DNA of 64,000 nucleotides from G963662905 sp963662905 (lineage in GTDB: Bacteria > Bacteroidota > Bacteroidia > Bacteroidales > WRLA01). The stretch spans positions 1,736,001-1,800,000 of the forward strand of contig CAXXFD010000003.1 of the NCBI GenBank assembly GCA_963662905.2. The letters are read 5' to 3'. The notes under the pieces were generated by a model. It was not told the origin of the DNA, did not search any database, and was given only the letters and a program-made list of their open reading frames with translations. Shown here one piece after another: positions 9,827 to 18,872 of this stretch (positions are counted from its first letter, which is position 1; each line of letters begins with the position of its first letter). The position numbers and the translations under genes are program-made.

Positions 9827-10151
9827 ATGGAAACATTGTACTCCATCAGCCCGGAAGGAAAGAAATTTACTATTCCTCAAAATTCAGAATATCCGGAAGA
9901 ACTCAAACGCCTGGAAGCTCTTGTAGGACAGGCGAAATCCGATGGCCTGGAAATAGTTGTGGTAATGGGTGTGGGTTTTGTAGGTGCAGTTATGGCTGCA
10001 ATAATCGCCGATTCTACCGACGAAAACGGCAATCCCACAAAGTTCGTGATAGGATACCAACGTCCCAGCAAGAGGAGTTACTGGAAAATACCGGTTTTAA
10101 ACAGCGGTGTAAGCCCGGTTAAAGCCGAAGACCCGGAAGTGGACATGCTGA
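9827..10151 (+). pseudogene. Nucleotide-sugar dehydrogenase, 5' fragment (IS21-interrupted)
   Basis: The first 108 codons and one base of a UDP-glucose/GDP-mannose dehydrogenase-family gene. The Rossmann NAD-binding loop is present (MGVGFVGAVMAA, Gly-x-Gly-x-x-Gly). The reading continues into the IS and stops at 10180 after ten foreign codons, giving a 117-residue product that cannot be active. The host gene resumes after the element at 12753. Joining 10151 to 12753 gives LIGRCVNDKKTLTATF without a frame change and a full protein of 543 residues, somewhat longer than the usual 430-470. The enzyme would oxidise a UDP-sugar to the uronic acid for surface polysaccharide. Confidence 0.9.
10147..10151. 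repeat. Left target-site duplication GCTGA
   Basis: GCTGA directly precedes the IS end TGGCTATTTCGG and is repeated at 12748-12752 after the other end. A 5-bp duplication is in the range known for IS21-family elements (4-8 bp). Confidence 0.88.
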
Positions 10152-10157
10152 TGGCTA

Positions 10158-10199
10158 TTTCGGCCAGACTATGCCACTGATTTCGGTCAAACAGTGCCA
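10158..10199. repeat. IS21 left-end subterminal repeats (2 copies)
   Basis: Two copies of the inverted form of TGGCACA-N7-CCGAAA, at 10158-10176 and 10181-10199 (TTTCGG ... TGCCA). Probable transposase-binding sites. Confidence 0.75.
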
Positions 10200-10233
10200 C
10201 TTTGAAAGACCTTACAATAGTACAAAAATTTAA

Positions 10234-10971
10234 TCATTCATTTTCTAAAAAACCTTTTCTTAGTGATTCTCCTTTGAGGTCTATTCTGTGGGATGAATTA
10301 ACCAATCTGTCCAGTACGGCATCGGCAATAGTCCCTTCACCAATGATATCATACCAAACCGATACCGGTATCTGTGAAGATACAATGGTTGATTTATTGT
10401 TATATCGGTCGTCAACTATATCCATTAGCATTTCCCGTGCGTTGTTGTCAAAGGCTTGTATTCCAAAGTCATCCAGGATCAACAGGTCTGTTTTCTCCAG
10501 TTTTTTCAGTTCTTTCAGGTAGGTCCCGTCTATCTTACAGAGTTTCAGTCGTGCAAAAAGCCGTGCGGTATTGGCGTATATGGTTTTAAAACCGTTTATG
10601 CAGGCTTGGTTGCCAAGCGCCTGAGCCAGATAGCTTTTACCGACACCGGATGCGCCTGTTATGATGATGTTTTCTTTGCGCTTGATAAAGTCCAGGCTGC
10701 CCAGCCTCTGGAACATATTTTTGTCCAGGTTGCGCACTGTGGCATAATCGATATCTGCCACCGACGCTTTTTGGCGGAAGGAGGCGTTTTTGATCAGGCG
10801 TTCAAATTTTTTGTTCTGCCTGTCTTCCCATTCATGGTCAGCCAGTAAGGCCAGGTATTCATCAGGCGTCAAGCCGTTGGCTTGGTTGTTTTTGACGTAC
10901 TGCAGGTGCATTTGTGCCATGGCCGTAAGGCGCATATCCCGCAGCTTTTCAACAGTAGGGTTGTTGTTCAT
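10234..10971 (-). CDS. istB: IstB, IS21 transposition helper ATPase
   Basis: 245 residues from the ATG at 10971 (start MNNNPTVEKLRDMRLTAM); a longer open frame to 11046 overlaps istA and is less likely. It is an AAA+ ATPase related to DnaA/DnaC: Walker A GASGVGKSYLAQA, Walker B LLILDDFGIQ, and the C-terminal segment VLDRLVNSSHRIDLKGESLRK (sensor region). In IS21 elements IstB assembles on target DNA and directs the IstA transposase. It follows istA by 19 bp in the same transcript. It appears complete. Confidence 0.93.
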   Translation of the reverse strand: MNNNPTVEKLRDMRLTAMAQMHLQYVKNNQANGLTPDEYLALLADHEWEDRQNKKFERLIKNASFRQKASVADIDYATVRNLDKNMFQRLGSLDFIKRKENIIITGASGVGKSYLAQALGNQACINGFKTIYANTARLFARLKLCKIDGTYLKELKKLEKTDLLILDDFGIQAFDNNAREMLMDIVDDRYNNKSTIVSSQIPVSVWYDIIGEGTIADAVLDRLVNSSHRIDLKGESLRKGFLENE

Positions 10972-10990
10972 TTTGTGTGTGTTTTTAAGG

Positions 10991-12544
10991 TTAATTATAT
11001 GTTCCTGTTTTACGAAGGTTTTTATGCTCGGGGATATGCGGTTCAAACTCCAGTTCCCCCTGCTGCCCTGTAGAGGCGGTGTCCATCCTGTTTTTCAGGA
11101 TATTTTTGATGAATGAATAAGAATGTCCCCCTGCTTCTTGTGCCATCCTGCAAGCGGCATCCAGCCTCTGCGAACCGTAACCTTTAGATAACTGTATAAT
11201 TCCCATGGCCCTTTTGTACTGGGTTTCAGGATAGTCTCCAAAGGAAAGGATGGTACTGATATAATTGAGCACATTTTTGCCATGAACAGCAGCCTTTTTT
11301 TTAAAATAATCAGGGCTCCATTCTGAATAAGCCTGGTGCTGGCTGCTGAGGTGCCCCTTGACGGTTATATATTTGCCTTTCTCTTTTTCGCGTTTATGGG
11401 CAGCTATACGCTGGTTGTTGTAGTAAACTTCCACTGTAGATTGCGTGTACTGGATTTGTGTCTGTTTGCCGATATAGCGGTAAGGCACGCTGTAATATGT
11501 ATTATCGGGCGAGAAGTATATGTAGCCGATTTTCTGCACTTTTGCCCGCCTATATTCTTTCATTTGAAAACGCCCTTGGGGCAAAGGCTTTAAATACTGG
11601 CGCTCATGGGACTGGAACAGTTCCCTGCGGCTGGTTTCTTTGCGTGCAAACAAAAGGTCGTTGTAGGGTCCCAGCAATTTGCCTATTTCTGCGTTCAGTT
11701 CATCAAGGGAAAAGAACTTCATCTCGCCAAGCGGGTAAAAAACCCTCTGATAGGCCAGGTTTACAGCATTCTCTACAAGCGCCTTGTCCTGTGGGCTATA
11801 TGCCCTTGTGGGGTTCATGGCACATCTGTAGTGAAGGCTAAATTCCTTGAATGTTTTGTTGATAACCGCTTCGTACTTGCTGGCACGCGTTACCGCTGAT
11901 TTTAAATTGTCGGATACAATTGCCTTGGGCACTCCCCCATAATAAAGCAGGGCATTGGACATGCACTGAAAAAAATCTTCCCGCTTCTGGCTGGCACAGG
12001 CTTCCACATAGGTGTACTGGCTATATGGGAGGATAGCCACAAAAACCTCTACTTCTGTAGCCTGTCCCGTCTCACGGTCATAAATGCGGAGCTTCTTTCC
12101 TGTATAGTCCACAAACATTTCGTGGCCGGCAATATGGTTGAGCTTCATGGAGCCTTTCTGTTTGTCATATTTGCGGTGGTAGTGTTCTATAAACTGCGTA
12201 TAGCTGTATGGATCATCTGCCTGCTGCTCATAGATCCTGTAATGGTACTGAAAGGTAAAACCGGGCTGTTCCCGCTTGTTCTTCATCCCATCGAGATAGA
12301 GCATTAGCTGGTCATAACGCGGGTTGACAATGGTAGTTGTGCCCGGAAAAAGCTTTTCCAGACTGGCAGTGTCCATTTTGAGCAGGTCTTGCAAACTGTG
12401 CCCGCTGGCATTAAAAAGCTGCATGTAGCGGTTAACTGTATTGCGGGAAATTCCCAAGACATTTCCTGCCTGACGGTTGGTGACACCATCGAGGTGCAAA
12501 GTGATAATTTGTTTTAAATCCATAGGATCAAGTGTATTGGCCAT
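10991..12544 (-). CDS. istA: IstA, IS21 DDE transposase
   Basis: 517 residues from the ATG at 12544 (MANTLDPMDLKQIITLHL); 34 further in-frame residues upstream lack family character. An N-terminal helix-turn-helix is visible (GVTNRQAGNVLGISRNTVNRYM). The DDE integrase core shows the first Asp in MFVDYTGKKL, the second in AIVSDNLKSAVT, and the Glu in SPQDKALVENAVNLAYQ. The C-terminal part is beta-rich, as in other IstA proteins. No frameshift or stop interrupts it, so it should be functional with IstB. Confidence 0.93.
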   Translation of the reverse strand: MANTLDPMDLKQIITLHLDGVTNRQAGNVLGISRNTVNRYMQLFNASGHSLQDLLKMDTASLEKLFPGTTTIVNPRYDQLMLYLDGMKNKREQPGFTFQYHYRIYEQQADDPYSYTQFIEHYHRKYDKQKGSMKLNHIAGHEMFVDYTGKKLRIYDRETGQATEVEVFVAILPYSQYTYVEACASQKREDFFQCMSNALLYYGGVPKAIVSDNLKSAVTRASKYEAVINKTFKEFSLHYRCAMNPTRAYSPQDKALVENAVNLAYQRVFYPLGEMKFFSLDELNAEIGKLLGPYNDLLFARKETSRRELFQSHERQYLKPLPQGRFQMKEYRRAKVQKIGYIYFSPDNTYYSVPYRYIGKQTQIQYTQSTVEVYYNNQRIAAHKREKEKGKYITVKGHLSSQHQAYSEWSPDYFKKKAAVHGKNVLNYISTILSFGDYPETQYKRAMGIIQLSKGYGSQRLDAACRMAQEAGGHSYSFIKNILKNRMDTASTGQQGELEFEPHIPEHKNLRKTGTYN

Positions 12545-12617
12545 ATTGCTGTATTTTTCTAGTACAACAATAAGACAGGTTAAACTTGATCTTTCAAAGG
12601 GGGCATCTCTGGCAAAC

Positions 12618-12741
12618 TGGCACAAAACGAACCGAAACTGGCACAAAACGAACCGAAAGCAGGAGTCGTTTTAGTGGCACATTTTGAACCGAAATGCCTG
12701 GCACAGATACTCCGAAATCAGTGGCACAAAACGAACCGAAT
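12618..12741. repeat. IS21 right-end subterminal repeats (5 copies)
   Basis: Five copies of TGGCACA-N6/7-CCGAA at 12618-12637, 12639-12658, 12675-12694, 12699-12717 and 12722-12741. The first two and the last share TGGCACAAAACGAACCGAA exactly. The start-to-start spacing is 21, 36, 24 and 23 bp. They lie between istA and the right end and are probable transposase sites. Confidence 0.85.
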
Positions 12742-12747
12742 TAGCCA

Positions 12748-12752
12748 GCTGA
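12748..12752. repeat. Right target-site duplication GCTGA
   Basis: Directly follows the IS end TTAGCCA and repeats 10147-10151. It confirms the right boundary of the element. Confidence 0.88.
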
Positions 12753-14059
12753 TCGGCCGATGCGTCAATGATAAAAAAACGCTGACAGCCACATTCAACA
12801 GCGACTGTTTAAAGTTTGCAGAAGTTGTTGTTGTAGATGTTCAATGCGATTTCACCAAGAAAGAACTGGGCAATATGGTCAGTGGCGAGGCTGATATGGC
12901 CGCCCTTGAAGCGTCCATGATCACCATTGGGGAAAAAATCCCTGCAGAAGCACTGGTTTTGATCGAAACAACTGTAGCTCCGGGCACAACAGAATTTGTA
13001 GCATGGCCCATTTTGAAAAAAGAATTCCGCAAAAGAAATATGGAAGCCACGCCCCTGCTCTCACATAGTTTTGAACGCGTGATGCCGGGAAAAGAATATG
13101 TGAGCAGCATCAGGGATTTCTGGCGTGTTTGCTCCGGTTGTGATGCGGAAGCCAGACGGCGTGTGGAGAAATTCCTGCATGAAGTGCTCAATACAGATGA
13201 GTATCCTTTAACTGTGATGGATCGGCCAATAGAATCCGAAACCACAAAAATTGTTGAAAACAGCTATCGGGCAACGATTTTGGCCTACCTTAATGAATGG
13301 AGCCTTTTCGCCGAGCGCAATGGAGTAGATCTAATCAAGGTCATCAATGCCATAAAAATGCGCCCAACACACAGCAATATCATTTTCCCCGGGCCGGGAA
13401 TTGGCGGCTATTGCCTTCCAAAAGACGGAGGTCTCGGTTACTGGGCCTATAAGCACATCATGGGATTTGAAGATGGCGACAAACTTTTCAAAATTACCCC
13501 AACGGCCATCGACATCAACGACACACGTTCGCTTCATGTTGCAGAGCTGACCCGCGACGCATTGCGCAATATGGGCAAATATATTGCCGGATCCGATGTG
13601 CTGGTTTGTGGAGCAAGCTACCGCCAGGATGTAGGCGATACACGTTATAGCGGAAGTGAAATGCTCATCCGCAAACTTACTGAAATGGGCGCATTTATAA
13701 AGGTGCACGATCCTTATGTGGAAAACTGGTGGGAATTTGAAGAACAGGACGCTGATCCGCATTCGTGGAAACGCTTCTTCCGTAACCAGGAGCATTTGAA
13801 AGAACTCAAAATTGGCAAAAATCTGGAAAAATGCCTTGATGAAGCGGAAGCGCTTGTTCTGGCAGTCCCACATAGCGAATATCTTAAGCTGAACCCAAAA
13901 GATATCGTTGAATGGGCAGGTGGCCCGCTTGCTATTATAGATTGTTTCGGAATTTTAGACGATGCAACCATTGAAGAATACTTCCGCCTGGGCTGTGAAG
14001 TAAAAGCCCTGGGACGCGGGCACATCCAGCGAATAAAATGCAAAGCATTGGGTAAGTGA
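12753..14059 (+). pseudogene. Nucleotide-sugar dehydrogenase, 3' fragment
   Basis: The remaining 435 codons of the gene interrupted at 10151. It includes TTVAPGTTE, the central-domain segment ETTKIVENSYRATILAYLNEW, the catalytic cysteine in GPGIGGYCLPKDGG, and the C-terminal UDP-binding domain (VLVCGASYRQDVGDTRYSGS, then VKALGRGH). The open frame extends back to a GTG at 12674, but that start and the next 26 codons belong to the IS right end. The fragment lacks the Rossmann GxGxxG half, so it cannot bind NAD. Whether it is translated is unknown. Confidence 0.9.
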
Positions 14060-14155
14060 TAGTAAAGCCAATTATCAGGCTCAAAGCCGGAGCGAACTCC
14101 ATGCCAAAATGACAGTTTTTAACAAATTTTAATGTCTTATTTGCTTTAAATGGAC

Positions 14156-14163
14156 TAATTTTG
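14156..14163 (+). promoter_or_regulatory. Putative -7 box of the sigma-54 activator gene
   Basis: TAATTTTG fits TAnnTTTG and lies 14 nt before the ATG at 14178. The -33 position is only T-rich. Confidence 0.45.
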
Positions 14164-14177
14164 CAAAAAACGAATCC

Positions 14178-15425
14178 ATGGAAGTACAGGCAATAAAGCA
14201 AAGATTTGGGATAATTGGAAACGCTCCTGCTTTGAACCGGGCAATTGACATCGCACGGCAGGTAGCTGCCACAGATATTACGGTATTAATTACCGGAGAA
14301 AGCGGTGTTGGAAAAGAAGTCTTTCCAAAAATCATACATCAACTGAGCGCCAGAAAACACGGAGCATTTATTGCTGTAAACTGTGGCGCTATTCCAGAGG
14401 GAACGATTGATTCCGAGCTATTTGGACACGAAAAAGGAAGCTTCACCGGAGCCCATGAAGCACGAAAAGGGTATTTTGAAGTTGCCAACGGTGGTACTAT
14501 TTTTCTGGACGAAGTCGCTGAACTGCCTCTTGCCACACAGGTTCGCCTGCTGCGCATACTCGAAAACGGTGAATTCATGAAAGTTGGTTCATCCAAAGTA
14601 ATAAAAACGGATGTTCGTGTGGTAGCAGCCACCAATGTGAATATACCTAAGGCAATTCAGGATGGAAAATTTCGTGAAGACCTTTATTATCGACTTAATA
14701 CAGTACCCATTTATATCCCACCATTGCGCGAGCGAAAAGATGATATTTACCTGTTATTCAGGAAGTTTGCAAATGATTTCGGCGACAATTACCGTATGCC
14801 AGCCATTCAACTGGATGAAGAAGCCCGCGAAATGCTGACGCGATATCGCTGGAAAGGAAACATCCGCCAGTTAAAAAACATCACGGAACAGATTTCCATC
14901 ATCGAGCAAAACAGAATGGTAGATGCTCAAACCCTCAGACAATACCTGCCCGAAAGTGGGAAATCGGATCTTCCGGTATTGTACAAAAAGGAATCGGAAG
15001 ACAAGGGGATCAGCGAAAGGGACTTGCTTTATAAAGTACTTTTTGATATGAAGCAGGATATCACTGATTTGAAAAAACTGGTTGCCGATATTATTGATCA
15101 AGATGGCGTAACACCTGAAATACAAGAAAATAACGCCAGCATCATAAAACAATTATCCAAACCCGTAACAGCAGAATATAGTTTTATGGAACCGGAACAT
15201 CAAAAACCCCAGGTTTCCATAACAAAATACGAAGACAATGAGCTTCAAGAACATACATACGACGAGCCTGAAGTAATTGAAGAATCTTTATCATTAGCCA
15301 AGAAAGAAGAAGATATGATACGCAGGGCTTTGGAAAAGCACAAAGGGAAACGTAAATCTGCCGCTACAGACCTGGGTATAAGCGAACGAACACTGTATCG
15401 GAAAATCAAAGAATACGGGATTTAA
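14178..15425 (+). CDS. Sigma-54-dependent activator, receiver-less, Fis-type HTH
   Basis: 415 residues. There is no receiver or PAS domain: the AAA+ domain starts at once, with Walker A GESGVGKE (40-47), the sigma-54 contact loop GSFTGA (87-92, a conservative variant of GAFTGA), Walker B TIFLDEV (107-113) and the arginine-rich FREDLYYRLN. A linker of about 110 residues contains a coiled-coil-like stretch (DLLYKVLFDMKQDITDLKKLV). The last 40 residues form a Fis-type HTH (KRKSAATDLGISERTLYRKI). It should activate sigma-54 RNA polymerase at unknown promoters; control must be by another protein or by its level. It converges on the next gene with a 1-bp gap. Confidence 0.9.
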   Translation: MEVQAIKQRFGIIGNAPALNRAIDIARQVAATDITVLITGESGVGKEVFPKIIHQLSARKHGAFIAVNCGAIPEGTIDSELFGHEKGSFTGAHEARKGYFEVANGGTIFLDEVAELPLATQVRLLRILENGEFMKVGSSKVIKTDVRVVAATNVNIPKAIQDGKFREDLYYRLNTVPIYIPPLRERKDDIYLLFRKFANDFGDNYRMPAIQLDEEAREMLTRYRWKGNIRQLKNITEQISIIEQNRMVDAQTLRQYLPESGKSDLPVLYKKESEDKGISERDLLYKVLFDMKQDITDLKKLVADIIDQDGVTPEIQENNASIIKQLSKPVTAEYSFMEPEHQKPQVSITKYEDNELQEHTYDEPEVIEESLSLAKKEEDMIRRALEKHKGKRKSAATDLGISERTLYRKIKEYGI

Positions 15426-15426
15426 A

Positions 15427-16440
15427 CTACCTTGGCCGTTTTTTTCGCAGGAACAATTGTTCGCCAGGGACGGGTTCAGTTCCTTCTTCCATGCGGTTTT
15501 TCTTATAAAGTTGTTTCAGCCTGATTCCGTATTTCTGGCTAATCATATGCATGCTTTCTCCGGCCTGTACCGTATGGAAATCAACTGCTGCTTTACGCTT
15601 TTTACGTTCAAGATAAACAATTTGCCCAACCTTCAACTGGTCCTTTTTATCTAACTCATTGTTTTTATAAATCTGATATACATAGAGGTTAAACTCTGTC
15701 GCTATCTTCAGGAAATTATCGTTTTTTCGGGCAAATACAAACTTCACGCCATTATTTTGATAAATCTCCCGGCCATTACCTCCCGTTCCAAACAGTTCAT
15801 AAGCCTTTGTATTTTCAGGTACATATTGTTTATCGGAAGTATTCGATTTCGCTTTTGATTTAGTGTTCTCGGCCAGGGTTTGCTCGCTAATTACAATATT
15901 TGGGTCATCATATTGATAGAGTTGATGTTCTTCAATAAGTTTGATCAACAATTGCGGATAACGTGGATTGGTAGCATAACCTGCCTTTTTTAATCCGCGT
16001 GCCCACCCTTTATAATCGGTAAGCTCCAGATCAAAAAGAAACTGATAGCGCAAACGTGTTTTCAGGAAGATGGAGTGATCGCGAAAAGATTCTGAAGCAT
16101 CATCATAAACCCTGAAACATTCATCTTTTGCATCGTCATCCATATGGTAGCGGCCGCCCTTCCATCCTGCATGACATTTTATTCCAAAATGGTTATTGGC
16201 CTTTTGAGTAAGTTCGCTATTGCCATGACCCGACTCCAAAATCCCCTGAGCCAGAGTAATTGATGCAGGAATGCCATAGAGTTTCATCTCCTTAATGGCT
16301 ACATCCCTGTATTTTAAGATGTAATCGTCACGGCTTATTTTACCGTTTTGCCCAAGCAAATCCGGAACAAAAAGCACTATTGAAACAAGAAGTAATAATA
16401 TAGTGAAGCCAAAGTGTTTTGCAGCCATAAAACAGTTCAT
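15427..16440 (-). CDS. Secreted glucosaminidase with two LysM domains
   Basis: 337 residues. A signal peptide or anchor (FTILLLLVSIVLFVPDLLGQ, residues 12-31) is followed by a glucosaminidase/flagellar-type muramidase domain (about 35-190; ASITLAQGILESGHGNSELT with the catalytic Glu, then NNHFGIKC and GYATNPRYPQLL). Two LysM peptidoglycan-binding repeats are at the C-terminus (VKFVFARKNDNFLKIATEF and FHTVQAGESMHMISQKYGI). It should cut the glycan chains of peptidoglycan in the periplasm during growth or remodelling. The domain order is common in Bacteroidota. Confidence 0.88.
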   Translation of the reverse strand: MNCFMAAKHFGFTILLLLVSIVLFVPDLLGQNGKISRDDYILKYRDVAIKEMKLYGIPASITLAQGILESGHGNSELTQKANNHFGIKCHAGWKGGRYHMDDDAKDECFRVYDDASESFRDHSIFLKTRLRYQFLFDLELTDYKGWARGLKKAGYATNPRYPQLLIKLIEEHQLYQYDDPNIVISEQTLAENTKSKAKSNTSDKQYVPENTKAYELFGTGGNGREIYQNNGVKFVFARKNDNFLKIATEFNLYVYQIYKNNELDKKDQLKVGQIVYLERKKRKAAVDFHTVQAGESMHMISQKYGIRLKQLYKKNRMEEGTEPVPGEQLFLRKKRPR

Positions 16441-16547
16441 TTAAGGTTCAAATATCCCATTTAAAAAAGCATCGCCAAAAACGCAATTTAAAAGTTATAC
16501 ACAACAATATGTTAGTTTGGCAAACTCCTCCTGCCCCTGAAAAAACG

Positions 16548-16555
16548 TATCTTTG
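16548..16555 (+). promoter_or_regulatory. Putative -7 box of rsmG
   Basis: TATCTTTG matches TAnnTTTG, 18 nt before the rsmG ATG. No -33 box at the usual distance. Confidence 0.5.
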
Positions 16556-16573
16556 CTGCTTTAATTCAAACAG

Positions 16574-17209
16574 ATGGACCAAATAAAGAATTATTTCCCA
16601 TTCCTTGAGCCGCAGCAATTGGAGCAAATTCGTGCACTGAAACCCCTTTACGAAGAATGGAACGCAAAAATCAATGTAATATCGCGCAAAGACATGGATA
16701 ATTTTTTTGCACACCATGTACTGCACGCGCTCGGCATTGCAAAATTCATTCAATTTGACAAAGGGGACAAAATCCTTGATATTGGCACAGGCGGTGGATT
16801 TCCGGGAATACCATTGGCAATTGCTTTTCCTGAGGCAAAATTCCATTTAATTGATTCCATTGGAAAAAAAATTAAAGTTGTGCAAGGCGTAAGCGAAGCG
16901 CTTGGGTTAAAGAATGTGAGCTTTGAACAATGCCGCGCCGAAAAGCACAATAAAAAGTACGATTACATTATCAGCCGGGCAGTTACTGAATTCCGAAGGC
17001 TTGCATCCTGGTCGCGCAATAATTTTAAGCCACCTACAGAAGAAGCCTTGCCTCCCGGATGGATTTGTTTGAAAGGCGGTGATTTGAAAGACGAATTCTC
17101 GGGATTACGCGACGTGCATATCGAAAAACTCAGTCATTACTACGAAGAGGATTTCTTTGAACAGAAAAAGCTAGTTTATGTTCCATTTTATGCTTTTAAA
17201 AAACAATAG
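16574..17209 (+). CDS. rsmG: 16S rRNA (guanine527-N7)-methyltransferase RsmG
   Basis: 211 residues, normal for RsmG (GidB). The N-terminal helix LYEEWNAKINVISRKDMDNFFAHHVLHAL and the SAM-binding motif ILDIGTGGGFPGIPLAIAFP are diagnostic, followed by FHLIDSIGKKIKVV and DYIISRAVTEF. It places the m7G at position 527 of 16S rRNA. It stands alone, diverging from the glucosaminidase gene, with its own -7 box. Confidence 0.96.
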   Translation: MDQIKNYFPFLEPQQLEQIRALKPLYEEWNAKINVISRKDMDNFFAHHVLHALGIAKFIQFDKGDKILDIGTGGGFPGIPLAIAFPEAKFHLIDSIGKKIKVVQGVSEALGLKNVSFEQCRAEKHNKKYDYIISRAVTEFRRLASWSRNNFKPPTEEALPPGWICLKGGDLKDEFSGLRDVHIEKLSHYYEEDFFEQKKLVYVPFYAFKKQ

Positions 17210-17334
17210 CTAAACACTGTAAATCAAATCATTAACATTATTTAACAATAGCTTTGCAAAATTCCGGAGCGCTGTTCAAAAATGCTCTGAAAAGAATTTT
17301 GTACTTTAGCAAAATACTCAAAATACATACAAAA

Positions 17335-18795
17335 ATGAATAAAGACATAATGAATCTGGAGCCTAAAGCGCTTTGGAAAAATTTTTACGATCTGACTCAA
17401 ATTCCACGTCCCTCCAAGAAGGAAGAAAAAATCCGTGCTTTCCTGAAAAAATTTGGTGAAGGGCTTGGCCTGGAAACGATACAGGACGAAGTGGGAAATA
17501 TCATCATACGCAAGCCTGCAACTCCCGGAATGGAAGACCGCAAAGGTGTTGTACTTCAAGGCCATATGGACATGGTCCCACAAGCCAACAGCGATAAAGA
17601 CCACAATTTTGAGACCGACCCGATCGAAGCTTATATTGATGGTGATTGGGTAACTGCAAACGGAACTACTCTTGGGGCCGATAACGGTATGGGCGTAGCG
17701 GCTGCAATGGCGATTCTTGAAGCTAAAGATATTGAGCACGGCCCTATAGAAGCGCTCATCACCACAGATGAAGAAACAGGAATGACCGGTGCCTTTGGTC
17801 TGGAAGCAGGCGTTCTGCAAGGTGATATCCTGATGAACCTGGATTCAGAAGATGAAGGCGAACTTTATGTTGGTTGCGCCGGTGGTGTTGATGCCAACAT
17901 CAGCTTTGATGCTGCATACGAAGCAACTCCAGCAGGAATGAAAGCCTACAAAATGAGTGTCGCAGGTCTTAAAGGAGGCCACTCAGGAATGGACATCCCA
18001 CTGGGACGCGGAAATGCCAACAAAATCCTCTTCCGTTTTGTATTTGATGCCATTGAAAAATTCGGCTTAAAAATGGCAGACGTAAATGGTGGCAGCCTGC
18101 GCAATGCCATTCCCCGTGAAGCATTTGCCACAGTGCTCGTTCCTGAAGCCAAAGCAGACGGGATGAAAGCCGCGCTTAAAGAATTTGAAGCCATCGCCAA
18201 AAAAGAAATTGTAAGCGTTGATCCCGACCTGACCATTACTTTGGAAGAAAATGCAATCCCTGAAAAAGTTTTCACTTGCGAATTCCTGACAAAACTCACG
18301 CAGGCTGTTTATGGGTGCCCGAATGGCGTTATCCGCATGAGCAACGATATGGAAGGACTTGTTGAAACATCAACAAACCTTGCAGTTGTAAAAAGCGAAG
18401 GCGAAAAAGTAATCGTACAATGCCTGCTCCGTAGCTCTGTTGATTCGGCTAAAGTTGATCTGCAAAACCAAATTGGTTCTGTTTTCAGCCTTGCCGGCGC
18501 AAATGTTGTTTTTGAAGGAGATTATCCGGGCTGGAAACCGAATATGGATTCGGCCATCCTGAAGGAAATGCAGGAAGTATATAATAACCTATATGGCAAA
18601 ATTCCTGAAATCAAGGCAATTCATGCCGGTTTGGAATGTGGCCTTTTAGGCGGTGTTTATCCAAACTGGGATATGATTTCCTTTGGGCCAACCATCCGTT
18701 ACCCACATTCTCCAGACGAAAAAGTGAACATAGCAACGGTTCAGAAGTTCTGGGATTATCTTCTTGAAACACTCAAGCATATTCCAAAAAAATAA
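17335..18795 (+). CDS. pepD: Aminoacyl-histidine dipeptidase PepD
   Basis: 486 residues from the ATG at 17335; the open frame reaches back to a TTG at 17254, but the upstream residues look non-coding. It is an M20-family dinuclear zinc peptidase: VVLQGHMDMVP (metal His and Asp), LGADNGMGVAAAMAI (bridging Asp), TTDEETGMTGAFG (catalytic Glu pair), LNLDSEDEGELYVGCAG, GLKGGHSGMDI of the lid domain and IHAGLECGLLGG with the late metal Glu. It cleaves Xaa-His and other dipeptides in the cytoplasm. A TACTTTAG sequence at 17302-17309 could be its -7 box. A strong terminator follows. Confidence 0.94.
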   Translation: MNKDIMNLEPKALWKNFYDLTQIPRPSKKEEKIRAFLKKFGEGLGLETIQDEVGNIIIRKPATPGMEDRKGVVLQGHMDMVPQANSDKDHNFETDPIEAYIDGDWVTANGTTLGADNGMGVAAAMAILEAKDIEHGPIEALITTDEETGMTGAFGLEAGVLQGDILMNLDSEDEGELYVGCAGGVDANISFDAAYEATPAGMKAYKMSVAGLKGGHSGMDIPLGRGNANKILFRFVFDAIEKFGLKMADVNGGSLRNAIPREAFATVLVPEAKADGMKAALKEFEAIAKKEIVSVDPDLTITLEENAIPEKVFTCEFLTKLTQAVYGCPNGVIRMSNDMEGLVETSTNLAVVKSEGEKVIVQCLLRSSVDSAKVDLQNQIGSVFSLAGANVVFEGDYPGWKPNMDSAILKEMQEVYNNLYGKIPEIKAIHAGLECGLLGGVYPNWDMISFGPTIRYPHSPDEKVNIATVQKFWDYLLETLKHIPKK

Positions 18796-18806
18796 AATAC
18801 ACTTAT

Positions 18807-18853
18807 AATCAGCAGCTTAGAAAGGTTTTAGGCTGCTGATTTATATTTTTTTG
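18807..18853 (+). terminator. Rho-independent terminator of pepD
   Basis: AATCAGCAGC (18807-18816) pairs perfectly with GCTGCTGATT (18832-18841); the loop is 15 nt and a T-rich tail follows. Confidence 0.85.
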
Positions 18854-18872
18854 AATTTTTTGCGGGGACTAC

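Larger units (their letters stand above)
10152..12747 (-). mobile_element. Complete IS21-family insertion sequence
   Basis: 2596 bp, bounded by TGGCTATTTCGG on the left and its near-inverse CCGAATTAGCCA on the right (11 of 12 matching), and by GCTGA duplications. It carries istA and istB on the minus strand, opposite to the host gene. Both transposition genes are intact, the duplication is perfect and the host reading frame is unaffected apart from the insertion. Together these point to a recent and possibly still mobile insertion. Multiple subterminal repeats at both ends are typical of transposase-binding sites in this family. Confidence 0.93.

Noticed and set aside
12618..12741. Repeat array considered as a CRISPR
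   Set aside because: Units are about 20 bp with 1-16 bp between them, there are no unique spacers, and the position at the IS end explains them as transposase sites.
12674..12752. Apparent start of an independent 461-residue dehydrogenase at the GTG 12674
   Set aside because: These codons lie in the IS21 right-end repeats; the native sequence only begins after the element.
14178..15425. Sigma-54 (-24/-12) promoters near the two sigma-54 activator genes
   Set aside because: No TGGCAC-N5-TTGC-type element was found by eye; the TGGCAC sequences seen belong to IS21 ends.
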